The notes under the pieces were generated by a model. That model was not told the origin of the DNA. It saw only the letters and a list, made by a program, of their open reading frames with translations, and searched no databases. Below are positions 56,391 to 64,000 of a stretch of 64,000 bases of DNA, one piece after another (position 1 is the first letter of the stretch; each line of letters opens with the position of its first letter). This DNA is from Jiangellales bacterium (GTDB taxonomy: Bacteria > Actinomycetota > Actinomycetes > Jiangellales > Jiangellaceae): the NCBI GenBank assembly GCA_030447955.1, contig JAUJNY010000003.1, positions 235,384 through 299,383 of the forward strand, written 5' to 3'. A program made the translations under genes and the position numbers.

Positions 56391-57307
56391 CACATGACCC
56401 TGTCCACGAACTCCCGGTCGTGGACCTTGACGGGGACGTCCATGAGCTCCAGCACGCCGCGGGCGACGTGCTCGGAGTAGCGGCGAAACGCTTCCTCGCC
56501 CTTCTCCTTGGTCGCGCGCATGGGGTTGCCGATGGTGCCGCTGTCGATGAACTCGTGGTGGTCCATCGGGAAGCTGAAGTACTGGTAGCCCTCGAACTCG
56601 ACGTCGGGAGCACCGTCGGACTTGCGGAACGACTCGGGCAGGAAGTCGGGGATCCGCGCCCGCGTGTCCGCGGCGCGCTCCATCCGGACCAGGTCGGCGT
56701 TCCACGCCATGTCCTGCGAGGTCTCGAGCTCACTGGAGTGCCATCCCGGCGTCTCCTCCGGGGGGTTCTCCATGAGCCCCTCGAGGATGCCGACGTAGCG
56801 CTCCATGTAGGGCTTGACGAAGCCGATCATCGCACCCGTCTCGTACCGCAGCCGGCGCAGCACCGGGTCGACCACCTTGGTGTTGGACCCGTGCCCGTTG
56901 ACGAAGACGATGCGGTTGAAGCCGTGATGGATGAGGCTACGAGCGACGTCGTACATCAGGTTCAGCAAGGTACTGGAGCGCAGCGTGATGGTGCCGCGGC
57001 CCTGACCGGGCTCGTGCATGTGCTGGGGCGAGTAGCCAGCCCACAGCGGGGGGGTGTGGAGCACCCCGATGTGCTCGGAGATGCGCGCACTGACCTCGAC
57101 CGCGGTGATCGTGTCGGTGTAGAGCGGCAGATGGGGGCCGTGCTGCTCCGTGCTGGCCATCGGCACGAGGACGAGGTCCTTGACCTCGAGGTACTCGCGG
57201 ATGTCGACGTAGGAGAGGTCGGCGAGGGCCCACGACCGGAACTTGGAGCGGAACTCCTCGTCGCCGGTGGTCAGGTGAGGGACGTTGCGGACAATGCTCG
57301 ATGTCAT
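56390..57307 (-). CDS. Creatininase-family amidohydrolase
   Basis: The 305-residue protein carries the metal ligands of the creatininase family: PMASTEQHGPHLPLYTDTI (Glu, His, Asp), FVNGHGSNTK, and a glutamate late in the sequence (WHSSELETSQDM). Members cleave ring or linear amides (creatinine, mycofactocin and riboflavin-type precursors). Its stop shares one base with the GntR start, and its own start overlaps the Tm-1-like gene. The natural substrate here is unknown; creatinine is not implied. Confidence 0.9.
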   Translation of the reverse strand: MTSSIVRNVPHLTTGDEEFRSKFRSWALADLSYVDIREYLEVKDLVLVPMASTEQHGPHLPLYTDTITAVEVSARISEHIGVLHTPPLWAGYSPQHMHEPGQGRGTITLRSSTLLNLMYDVARSLIHHGFNRIVFVNGHGSNTKVVDPVLRRLRYETGAMIGFVKPYMERYVGILEGLMENPPEETPGWHSSELETSQDMAWNADLVRMERAADTRARIPDFLPESFRKSDGAPDVEFEGYQYFSFPMDHHEFIDSGTIGNPMRATKEKGEEAFRRYSEHVARGVLELMDVPVKVHDREFVDRVM

Positions 57308-58539
57308 GCGGGGTCCTCCCGGATCAGGTCGAGGAAGAGTCGAGCCACCAGGCGGCCGAACTCAGGATCGTTGACGTGGTGCGCGTACGTGCGGACCGGG
57401 ATGTCCGGTCGCAGCTTGTCCCGCAGGGCCTGCCGGAACGCGGAGTCCGCGGCGGGATCCCAGAACGGACCGGCCGGCTCGTTCGGGATGGACAGGCCCC
57501 CGGTGGGGATCGCGATCTCGATCGGGCCCCGCGCCGCCCCGAGCCGTTCGGCGAAGATCCCCGCGATCGTGAGCATGTCGTCGGCCGACGTCCGGATCAG
57601 GCGGAACTCCGGGTTGTGGTCGTAACTCGGGCGGTCCGCGAGGGCGGGGGGGATCTGGGAGGGCTCGAAGACGGCGAAGTCGATGCACCCCGGGACGATC
57701 ACCTGCGGCAGGCCGAGCCGTCCCACGGTGCGCAGCCGCTCCGGGCCGCCGTCGTGGATGCCGCCGACGAGCGGGTCGGTGACCTCGTTGGTGGTGTAGT
57801 CGATGACCCCGCGAAAGTAGCCTTCACCAGCCAGCTCCTCCATCGCGGGACCACCGACGCCGTTGGAGTGGAAGACGATCGTGGTGAAGCCCGCCTTCGC
57901 GAGCTCGTCCCGCAGCGCCATCACGGCGCGGGTGGTGTTGCCGAGCATCGTGACGGCGACGGTGCGATCCGCGCTGCCCCGGTCATGGGCGTTGTCACGG
58001 CCGTGCTCGACCATCCCCGCGACCGCGGCGACGACGTTGTCGAAGATCGTGCGTGCTATCGCGTTGAGCCCGAGGATGTCGACCACGGAGTGCACGACCA
58101 TCATGTCGCGGGTGCCGACGAGCGGGCCGAACTCGTGCCGCCCGGAGGCGATCGGTGAGATGACAACCTTGGGCGCGCCGATCGGCAACCGCATCAAGGC
58201 GCTCGCGGTCATGACGGCGCCCTCGGCGCCTCCGATGCCGATGCCGCCCACGATCCGCCCTTCGGCGTAGAGGTCGGCGACGAGGTCGGCGAGCATCGTC
58301 CGCATCGCCGCGACCGCCCGCCCCCGCGTACCGGCGGCCCGCAGCTCGGCGAGTGAGCCTCCGGAGTGACGGGCGACGTCGTCCGCGGACACGTCAGCGA
58401 CGATGTCGAGGGGCTCGCCGAGGATGCCGCAGTCCACGACCAGGGCCTCGAGCCCGCGATCGCGCAGGCGATCGCGGAGATAGGCGGCCTCGGGACCCTT
58501 GGTGTCCAGCGTCGCGAGGACGGCGATCGTCGCGCTCAT
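57304..58539 (-). CDS. Tm-1-like ATP-binding domain protein (UPF0261)
   Basis: The 411-residue protein matches UPF0261: it opens IAVLATLDTKGPEAAYLRDRL, has GGIGIGGAEGAVMTASALMRLPIGAPKVVIS and ends with a block around DHNPEFRLIRTS and IAIPTGGLSIPNEP. It corresponds to the N-terminal half of the tomato Tm-1 protein; the TIM-barrel half is absent. Bacterial members lie in catabolic clusters, but their reaction is unsettled. Confidence 0.9.
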   Translation of the reverse strand: MSATIAVLATLDTKGPEAAYLRDRLRDRGLEALVVDCGILGEPLDIVADVSADDVARHSGGSLAELRAAGTRGRAVAAMRTMLADLVADLYAEGRIVGGIGIGGAEGAVMTASALMRLPIGAPKVVISPIASGRHEFGPLVGTRDMMVVHSVVDILGLNAIARTIFDNVVAAVAGMVEHGRDNAHDRGSADRTVAVTMLGNTTRAVMALRDELAKAGFTTIVFHSNGVGGPAMEELAGEGYFRGVIDYTTNEVTDPLVGGIHDGGPERLRTVGRLGLPQVIVPGCIDFAVFEPSQIPPALADRPSYDHNPEFRLIRTSADDMLTIAGIFAERLGAARGPIEIAIPTGGLSIPNEPAGPFWDPAADSAFRQALRDKLRPDIPVRTYAHHVNDPEFGRLVARLFLDLIREDPA

Positions 58540-58609
58540 GACCGCCTTTCCGGCAGGCTCCGGGCCGGCTGCTGCGGCTGGCCCGGTGGCCCCGCCAGTT
58601 CGCTGCCCG

Positions 58610-59494
58610 CTAGATGAGGGGAAGGAGGTGCTCGGCGTGCTGCTGGGTCAACCAGTCGTAGAACTCCTCGCTGAGGGTGCTCGAGCCGTGGTCCTCGATG
58701 AACTTCATTTGCTCGTCGCTGATGTCCACCGGCTCGGTCTCCAGCGCGTTCGGGAAGGGGTTGGCCGGCGTCCGGTCGATCGGCGCGACGAACTCCGCGG
58801 TGAGCGCCCCGTCGTAGCCGGCCTGCTTGAGGGTGTCGACGACCCTGCGCCAGTCGTAGTCACCCATGCCCGCCGGCATCCGGTTGTTGTCGGCGGCGTG
58901 GAAGTCCGCCAGCCGCGGGCCGCAGTCGAGGATCGTCTGGTACAGGTCTGCCTCCTCGATGTTGATGTGGAACGCGTCGAGGCAGACACCACAGTCGTCA
59001 CCGACCGCTTCGGCGAGCGTCATCGCCTGCGCGCCGCGGTTGATGAAGTAGGTCTCGAACCGGTTCAGCGGCTCGATCGCGAGCTTCACGCCGAGGGGTT
59101 GTGAGTGCTCGTAGATCTCCTTGAGACCGGAGACCGCCCACTCCCACTCCTGCTCGGGGGTGGCGTCCGGGGTGATCTTGCCGACGGTGGCCGGCACGAT
59201 CGTCATCTCGGTGCCGTCGAGCGCGGCCACGAGGTCGATGCAGTCCTTGGTGTACTGCACGGACGCTCGCCGCGCGCCCTCGTCGCCGGCGACGAGGTTG
59301 CGCTCGCCCAGCATCAGCGTGACCGACCCCCAGCAGCGCAGGCCGTACTTCTTGAGCAGCGGCCGGACCTCGTCGGGCTTGTACTGCTCGGGTTCGCCGC
59401 TGATCTCGATGCTCTCGTATCCGTACTTGGCGAGCCGGGCAAGGGTGATCTCGAGCGGCTCGGCCCGCATCCAGTTGTGCATCGACAGGTGCAT
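58610..59494 (-). CDS. Sugar isomerase/epimerase, D-tagatose/D-psicose 3-epimerase-like
   Basis: The 294-residue TIM-barrel protein has the metal ligands of the ketose 3-epimerases: AIEPLNRFETYFINR (Glu), CLDAFHINIEE (Asp), DFHAADNNR (His) and LTAEFV (Glu). These blocks are close to the D-psicose/D-tagatose epimerase family, so it probably moves a proton next to a carbonyl on a sugar or sugar acid. The C-terminal 40 residues are an extra. It lies 70 bases before the Tm-1-like gene. Confidence 0.85.
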   Translation of the reverse strand: MHLSMHNWMRAEPLEITLARLAKYGYESIEISGEPEQYKPDEVRPLLKKYGLRCWGSVTLMLGERNLVAGDEGARRASVQYTKDCIDLVAALDGTEMTIVPATVGKITPDATPEQEWEWAVSGLKEIYEHSQPLGVKLAIEPLNRFETYFINRGAQAMTLAEAVGDDCGVCLDAFHINIEEADLYQTILDCGPRLADFHAADNNRMPAGMGDYDWRRVVDTLKQAGYDGALTAEFVAPIDRTPANPFPNALETEPVDISDEQMKFIEDHGSSTLSEEFYDWLTQQHAEHLLPLI

Positions 59495-59518
59495 GTCTGA
59501 CTCCTTGCTCGTCTGCGG

Positions 59519-61003
59519 TTACCGACCTGACCTGGGGGCTCCGAACCCCAGCTTGCCCGGGTTCATGATCCCGTCGGGGTCCCAGGCGTTCTTGACGGCG
59601 AGCATGACGTCGAACGCCGACCCGTACTGCGGGCGCATGAACCGGCCCAGCTTCAAGCCGACGCCGTGGTGCTCGTTGATGACCCCCCCGTGACTCAGCG
59701 AGGTCGCGACCGCGGCGTCCCACAGCCGGTCGTGCAGCGCCAGCGCCTCGTCCGGATCGTCGGGTGCGTCGTCGACGTAGAAGCGGTCGTAGATCATCCC
59801 GCCCCATGGGTACCAGTGGGAGAAGTGCGCCGTGTACCGCGCCCCGTACTCGGCGAACCCCTCCTCGATCGTCCGCTTCTTGGCCTCGTACAACCCGGGC
59901 AGCGCGGCGAAGCGGGCGCAGGTGTCCGTCGTGCCGAACACGACGGGCGGCGCGGGGGCGTTGTGCTTGGCGAACGGCTCGTACTTGCCGTCCCACCACG
60001 CCTGAGCCGGGCCGGCGCCCAGGTCAACGCCGTCGTTGAGTGCACAGACGGCGCGGACCCGCTCCTCCTCGAGCGTCATCGAGGACTCATGGCCGTCGAG
60101 GACGACGATGAGCAGCACCCCGGCCATGTCGAGGCTCAGCATCGACGTCAGCTTTGCGCTGTCGGCCTCGTCGTACAGGCGCATGGCGGCCGGCACGATC
60201 CGCCGGGTCATAATCAGGCGGGCGGTCTCGAGGCCGGCCGGCACCGTGGCGAACTGGAACGACAGGAAGCGTCTGCCTTCGGGCAGCGGCTCCAGCCGCA
60301 TAGTCGCCTCGGTGATGATGCCGAGCGTGCCCTCGGACCCGATGAGCGTCTGCAGGAGATCGGGCCCGGCGGCGTGGTTGGGGACGGGCAGGGTCGAGAT
60401 CCGGCGCCCGGGAGGGACCACCGCCTCCACCTGCAGTGCGAGCTGCTCGGCCTTGCCGTACTTGGTCGACACCACGCCCGACCCGCGGGCGGCGAGGGAG
60501 CCGCCGATGGTCGCCCCGAAGTGGTGCGAGCCGGGGTAGTGGGGCAGTGTCAGACCGACGCCGTTGAGCTCCTTCTCCAGGACCGAGCCGTCAATCCCGG
60601 CCTGCACCGTCACGGTCAGGCTGGACTCGTCCACCTCGACGATGCGGTTCATCCGCGTGAGGTCGATCGCGATGCCGCCGTAGAGGGCGAACGTGCCCCC
60701 TTGCGTGCCCGAGCCGCCGCCTCGAGGCACCACCGGCACGCGGTACTCCGAGGCGATGCGCACGATCCCCTCGACGTGTTCCGTGCTCTGCGGCCGCACG
60801 ACGACGTCCGCCACCGGGAGGGGGAGGTCGCGGTAGCGGAGGAACTGCGACATCCACGACCAGTCGGCGGACTGCTCGGCGAGCGCAGTGGCGTCGGTAC
60901 TCACGCTGTCAGCACCGACGACCCCGCCGAGGTCACGGACGAGCTGCCCGAGGACGAACGGGTGTGCCGCGCCGGCCCCGGTCCCCGCCGCGGGTCGAGT
61001 CAC
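59519..61003 (-). CDS. FAD-linked oxidase (VAO family, GlcD/D-lactate dehydrogenase-like)
   Basis: The 494-residue flavoprotein has VPVVPRGGGSGTQGGTFALYGGIAIDL, SHHFGATIGGSLAARGSGVVSTKYGKAEQ and LIGSEGTLGIITEATMRLEPLPEGRR of the PCMH FAD domain. The C-terminal NEHHGVGLKLGRFMRPQYG carries likely catalytic histidines and the end reads WDPDGIMNPGKLGFG. It probably oxidises a 2-hydroxy acid or an alcohol. GTG 61003 follows GAGAGG; a frame to 61057 exists. It is the first gene of the minus-strand operon and is divergent from the importer. Confidence 0.88.
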   Translation of the reverse strand: MTRPAAGTGAGAAHPFVLGQLVRDLGGVVGADSVSTDATALAEQSADWSWMSQFLRYRDLPLPVADVVVRPQSTEHVEGIVRIASEYRVPVVPRGGGSGTQGGTFALYGGIAIDLTRMNRIVEVDESSLTVTVQAGIDGSVLEKELNGVGLTLPHYPGSHHFGATIGGSLAARGSGVVSTKYGKAEQLALQVEAVVPPGRRISTLPVPNHAAGPDLLQTLIGSEGTLGIITEATMRLEPLPEGRRFLSFQFATVPAGLETARLIMTRRIVPAAMRLYDEADSAKLTSMLSLDMAGVLLIVVLDGHESSMTLEEERVRAVCALNDGVDLGAGPAQAWWDGKYEPFAKHNAPAPPVVFGTTDTCARFAALPGLYEAKKRTIEEGFAEYGARYTAHFSHWYPWGGMIYDRFYVDDAPDDPDEALALHDRLWDAAVATSLSHGGVINEHHGVGLKLGRFMRPQYGSAFDVMLAVKNAWDPDGIMNPGKLGFGAPRSGR

Positions 61004-61080
61004 GTCGCCGCCTCTCCCGTCGACCCCCGCGACGCCCGGGAGCGGACAGCGGGTCACCCCCCGGTGCTCTGCATCCAGGG

Positions 61081-61090
61081 CGGTATACCG
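61081..61090. promoter_or_regulatory. CGGTATACCG palindrome in the divergent promoter region
   Basis: A perfect 10-base palindrome centred on GTATAC lies in the 233-base region between the FAD oxidase and the permease genes. GTATAC-centred palindromes are the usual operator type of FCD-class GntR regulators, and such a regulator is encoded in the operon. The palindrome overlaps no gene. Confidence 0.5.
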
Positions 61091-61236
61091 GCAGCACGGT
61101 AGGGGTGCCCGTCGCTGGATGTCAACGTGGATACAGTGTGGAATTCGACCAGCCGATTCGCTACCTTGTGACGCTCGCCACCCTTGCTGGTGCGCTGTGA
61201 CAACCCCAACTCCTGGGAAGCGGAGAGGCGGTACGC

Positions 61237-62292
61237 GTGGCCGACACCTCGATCCAGTCGGCCCGCCACGATGTCGCGCGTCGACTGCCGGGGCTGGTCG
61301 TCCCGCTGGTGCTCGCGCTGGCAGTTCTCTGGGTGCTCTTCCTGGCCCGGGGCACGCCGGCCGAGCCCGCGGTGCGGGACCCCGGCAGGTTCGCGGTCAC
61401 GCTGCTGGACGGCATCACCTCCGCCGGGCTGTTCTTCGTCGTCGCCTCCGGATTCACGCTGATCTTCGGCTTGATGCGCACTGTCAACATGGCGCACGGC
61501 TCGCTCTTCCTGCTCGCGGGCTTCACCGCGATTTCTCTCCAGCAGGCGATGGTCGGCAAGACCCGCAACATCGCGCCCGCGGACGTCTCGCTCGTGTCCT
61601 GGATCGTGCCGCTGCTCGCGGCCGCCGCGCTCGCGGCGGTGCTCGGCGTGCTGCTGCAGCAGGTGTTCTTGCGCTGGAACCAAGGACAGGAGCTGCGGCA
61701 GGCATTGATCACCATCGCCATCTCCGTGGTCCTTGCTGACCAGATGCTCCGTCAGTTCGGCGGTTTGGCCAAGACGATGGTGTGGCCGGGCGCGGTCTCG
61801 CACTTCATCGAGATCTTCGGCGAGCGGTACGCGACCAGCCGGTTGTTCATGCTCGCCGTCGCGGTGGTGGTCGGCGTCGCCCTGTGGCTTTGGCTGACCA
61901 AGACCCGGATGGGCATGGTCATCCGGGCGGGTGTCGACGACGAACCGATGGTGCGCGCACTCGGCATCAACGTCACGCTCGTCTTCGCGGTCACCTTCTT
62001 TGTGGGGGCGTTTCTGGCCGGTGCGGGCGGCGTCATGGGGGCGTCGTTTGCTGGCGTCGCCACCGGCAAGGACGGCGACTGGCTGCTGAACTCGCTGGTG
62101 GTCGTCATCATCGGTGGGCTGGGCTCGATCAAGGGCGCCGTTGCCGGTTCGCTGCTCTACGGCCTGGTGGTGGCGTTCTCGCCGGCCTACCTCCCGACGC
62201 AGTACACCTTCTACGCCGTCATCTTGTCGTTCGTGCTGCTGGCCCTGGTCCTGGCGGTACGTCCCTACGGCCTGTACGGACGGCCGGCATGA
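61237..62292 (+). CDS. Branched-chain-type ABC importer permease (LivH-like)
   Basis: The 351-residue permease has about eight membrane spans. Landmarks are ITSAGLFFVVASGFTLIFGLMRTVNMAHGSLFLL, the MGMVIRAGVDDEPMVRALGINV loop that contacts the ATPase and VVVIIGGLGSIKGAVAGSLLYG. GTG 61237 follows GGAGAGG. It is divergent from the FAD oxidase and probably imports the substrate of that operon. Confidence 0.92.
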   Translation: MADTSIQSARHDVARRLPGLVVPLVLALAVLWVLFLARGTPAEPAVRDPGRFAVTLLDGITSAGLFFVVASGFTLIFGLMRTVNMAHGSLFLLAGFTAISLQQAMVGKTRNIAPADVSLVSWIVPLLAAAALAAVLGVLLQQVFLRWNQGQELRQALITIAISVVLADQMLRQFGGLAKTMVWPGAVSHFIEIFGERYATSRLFMLAVAVVVGVALWLWLTKTRMGMVIRAGVDDEPMVRALGINVTLVFAVTFFVGAFLAGAGGVMGASFAGVATGKDGDWLLNSLVVVIIGGLGSIKGAVAGSLLYGLVVAFSPAYLPTQYTFYAVILSFVLLALVLAVRPYGLYGRPA

Positions 62293-63350
62293 CCGCACGC
62301 AGGCTGCTCACCCCGGCGAACGCGGTCCTCGTGGTGGTGGTGGTCCTGCTGCTGGCGCTGCCTGCGTTCGGCACCGACTTCTTCGTCAGGTTCGTCATGA
62401 CGCAGACGATGATCCTCGGCCTGATCGCCGCGACGATCGTGTTCCTGACCTCCCACGGCGGGATGATCTCGTTGGCCCAGCTACTGCTGGCGGGGATCGC
62501 GGGGTTCATGTTCGGCAACGCGGCGCTCGAGTCGGGCGCCCGGGGGCTCAACCTCGGGTGGCCGCCTTGGGTCGCTGTCGTTTTCGCGCTTGGCGTGACC
62601 ACGGTCGTGGCCTTTTTGCTCGGCGCGCTGGCGAGCCGGACGACCGGCATCTACTTCTTGATGCTGACGCTGGTGTACGGCGTCATCGGCTACTTCTTCT
62701 TCGCCCAGGTCGTCACGGTCTCGGGTCCGGGAGGAGTGACGAGCATCGTCGCGCCGGAGCCGTTCACTGACCCGGTCAACCTGTACTACGCCGCGGTCGT
62801 GCTCTCGGTCCTCGCCTACCTGGCGTTCCGCGCCATCGGGCGGACCAACTTCGGCCTGGCCCTGCAGGGTGTGCGCGACGACCCGGTGCGGATGAGCTCG
62901 CTCGGCTTCAACGTGGCTCTGCACCGCACCCTCGCGTTCACGCTGGGGGGGTTGGTCGCAGGCGTCGCGGGGCTGCTCAACGTGTGGTGGCGGGGGCAGA
63001 TCGACCCCGCCTCGATCGCCATCGGCCCGACGCTCATTGTCTTGATCATCGCCGTCATCGGCGGGATCTCCTACTTCGAGGGCGCCTGGCTGGGGGCGTT
63101 GGTGTACGTGCTGCTCAACACCTACACCAAGTCCATCCCGCTGATCGACCGCATCGGCCTGACGCCTGACCGGTTCAACACCGTCATCGGGCTGATAGTG
63201 CTGCTGATCATGGTCCTGTCGCCCGAAGGGCTCGTCGGCATCCTCGAGCGAGCAGGTCGGGGCCGTGGCGTCTCCAAGCCGACCGAGCACTCGATCGAAC
63301 TGCCGACGACGTCCCCCACAACCGTCCAGACGGGCGGGCGAGAGCCGTGA
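62289..63350 (+). CDS. Branched-chain-type ABC importer permease (LivM-like)
   Basis: The 353-residue partner permease opens with two membrane spans, has GGMISLAQLLLAGIAGFMFGNAAL, ALQGVRDDPVRMSSLGFNVALHRTLAFTLGG (ATPase contact loop), IGPTLIVLIIAVIGGISYFEGAWLGA and VIGLIVLLIMVLSPEGLVGIL. ATG 62289 overlaps the upstream stop (ATGA). It completes the membrane channel; the ATPase genes lie beyond the window or elsewhere. Confidence 0.92.
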   Translation: MTARRLLTPANAVLVVVVVLLLALPAFGTDFFVRFVMTQTMILGLIAATIVFLTSHGGMISLAQLLLAGIAGFMFGNAALESGARGLNLGWPPWVAVVFALGVTTVVAFLLGALASRTTGIYFLMLTLVYGVIGYFFFAQVVTVSGPGGVTSIVAPEPFTDPVNLYYAAVVLSVLAYLAFRAIGRTNFGLALQGVRDDPVRMSSLGFNVALHRTLAFTLGGLVAGVAGLLNVWWRGQIDPASIAIGPTLIVLIIAVIGGISYFEGAWLGALVYVLLNTYTKSIPLIDRIGLTPDRFNTVIGLIVLLIMVLSPEGLVGILERAGRGRGVSKPTEHSIELPTTSPTTVQTGGREP

Positions 63351-63436
63351 GCCGACTGGTCCCGCGTTCAGCGCATATCACCGCACGTCACAGCGGAGCG
63401 ACCGTCGCCCCGCCGACAAGGGAAGGAACCCACCGA

Positions 63437-64000
63437 ATGACGAGGCGATCCCGCAAGCCGAGGTGGCTGTTCCCGGCCGCCTTCGTATCGGTCTTTGCCC
63501 TGCTGGCCTCCGGGTGCGCGGGCGACGACGGAACCACAGCAGAGCCCACTGAAGGTGCAACGGGTGCGAGCAGCGACGGCCCCGTCAAGCTCGGCGTCCT
63601 AGGCGAGTGTGAGGGGCCCTTCGGAGGGTTCCACGAGGACACCGTGGCGGGTGTGGCTCTCGCCATGGCGAGGTTCGCCGGCGCTACCGTCAACTCGGAG
63701 ACCACGGCTCTGGAGGGTTGGGAAGGGGCCGAGGTCAACGGCACGCCCATCGAGCTCGTCGGCATCGGCTGCGGTGACGACACCCCCGCCACGATCCAGG
63801 AGGAGATCCGCCAGCTCGTCGAGCAGGAGGGCGCCAACGTCGTCATCGGCCCGCTGTCCGGCGACGAGGGCATCGCAGTCGCCGAGTACGCGAAGGCCAA
63901 CCCGCAGCTCACCGTGCTGTCCGGCATCGCTGGATCGCAGGAGCCGACCCTCCAGGTCCAGGCACCGAACTACTTCCGCTTCCATGGAGACGGCGCCATC
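63437..64000 (+). CDS. ABC importer substrate-binding lipoprotein (LivK-like), truncated by the window end
   Basis: ATG 63437 follows GGGAAGGAA. The signal peptide ends in the lipobox LLASGC near residue 27. The visible 188 codons continue with VKLGVLGECEGPFGGFHEDTVAGVALAMARF and ANVVIGPLSGDEGIAVAEYAK, as in periplasmic-binding-protein type 1 (branched-chain amino-acid type). The ligand is unknown, and the gene runs past 64000. Confidence 0.9.
   Translation, partial: MTRRSRKPRWLFPAAFVSVFALLASGCAGDDGTTAEPTEGATGASSDGPVKLGVLGECEGPFGGFHEDTVAGVALAMARFAGATVNSETTALEGWEGAEVNGTPIELVGIGCGDDTPATIQEEIRQLVEQEGANVVIGPLSGDEGIAVAEYAKANPQLTVLSGIAGSQEPTLQVQAPNYFRFHGDGAI

Overview
The window is high-GC DNA from an actinomycete. 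The evidence is the GC-rich third codon positions, frequent GTG starts, HspR-type (HAIR) operators upstream of dnaK, SigE-type ECF sigma genes each followed by a one-membrane-span regulator, a leaderless promoter, and an AICE-type DUF3631 remnant. I cannot name the genus from sequence alone.

Region 1 (1-7.1 kb): the 5' part of dnaK on the minus strand behind two HAIR operators; a small membrane peptide coupled to a DUF418/DUF1624-type membrane protein; a lipoprotein; a secreted beta-helix protein; the GTPase typA; and a secreted RTX-type calcium-repeat protein that carries a frameshift and apparently an ATC start. Region 2 (7.2-14.7 kb): a complete minus-strand histidine-utilisation operon in the order hutH, hutU, an M20 amidohydrolase, hutF, a cupin, hutI. 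HutF should yield N-formylglutamate, yet no hutG is present, so the M20 enzyme is the obvious candidate for the last step. Palindromic repeats sit at gene junctions in this operon. Region 3 (14.7-19.5 kb): a large Fe-S oxidoreductase divergent from hutH, a ribbon-helix-helix/DUF4097 operon read from a leaderless promoter, dcd, and tRNA-Gly(CCC).

Region 4 (19.5-37.2 kb) is an accessory zone full of broken genes. Directly 3' of the tRNA is a decayed DUF3631 gene of integrative-element type. It is followed by a broken FtsX permease, an intact ISL3 element with an 8-bp target duplication inside a hypothetical gene, an IS1-like transposase remnant, lipoproteins, an ECF sigma/regulator pair flanked by inverted copies of a lipoprotein 5' region, and an IS21 element with a 5-bp target duplication inside a second sigma gene. 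A truncated glycosyltransferase and a frameshifted FAD monooxygenase end the zone.

Region 5 (37.5-46.5 kb): a YCII/ECF42-type sigma pair, another SigE/regulator pair, selO, a methyltransferase, and a PadR-ABC-FtsX operon. Region 6 (46.7-64 kb) is metabolic. aceB-glcDEF would take glycolate through glyoxylate to malate. A minus-strand operon (FAD oxidase, ketose-3-epimerase-like protein, Tm-1-like protein, creatininase-family protein, GntR regulator, LutA, LutB, LutC) is divergent from a branched-chain-type ABC importer (two permeases and a truncated binding protein). Together they look like an import-plus-oxidation pathway for a small hydroxy-acid or sugar-acid-type substrate that I cannot identify. 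This is the best candidate here for an undescribed system.
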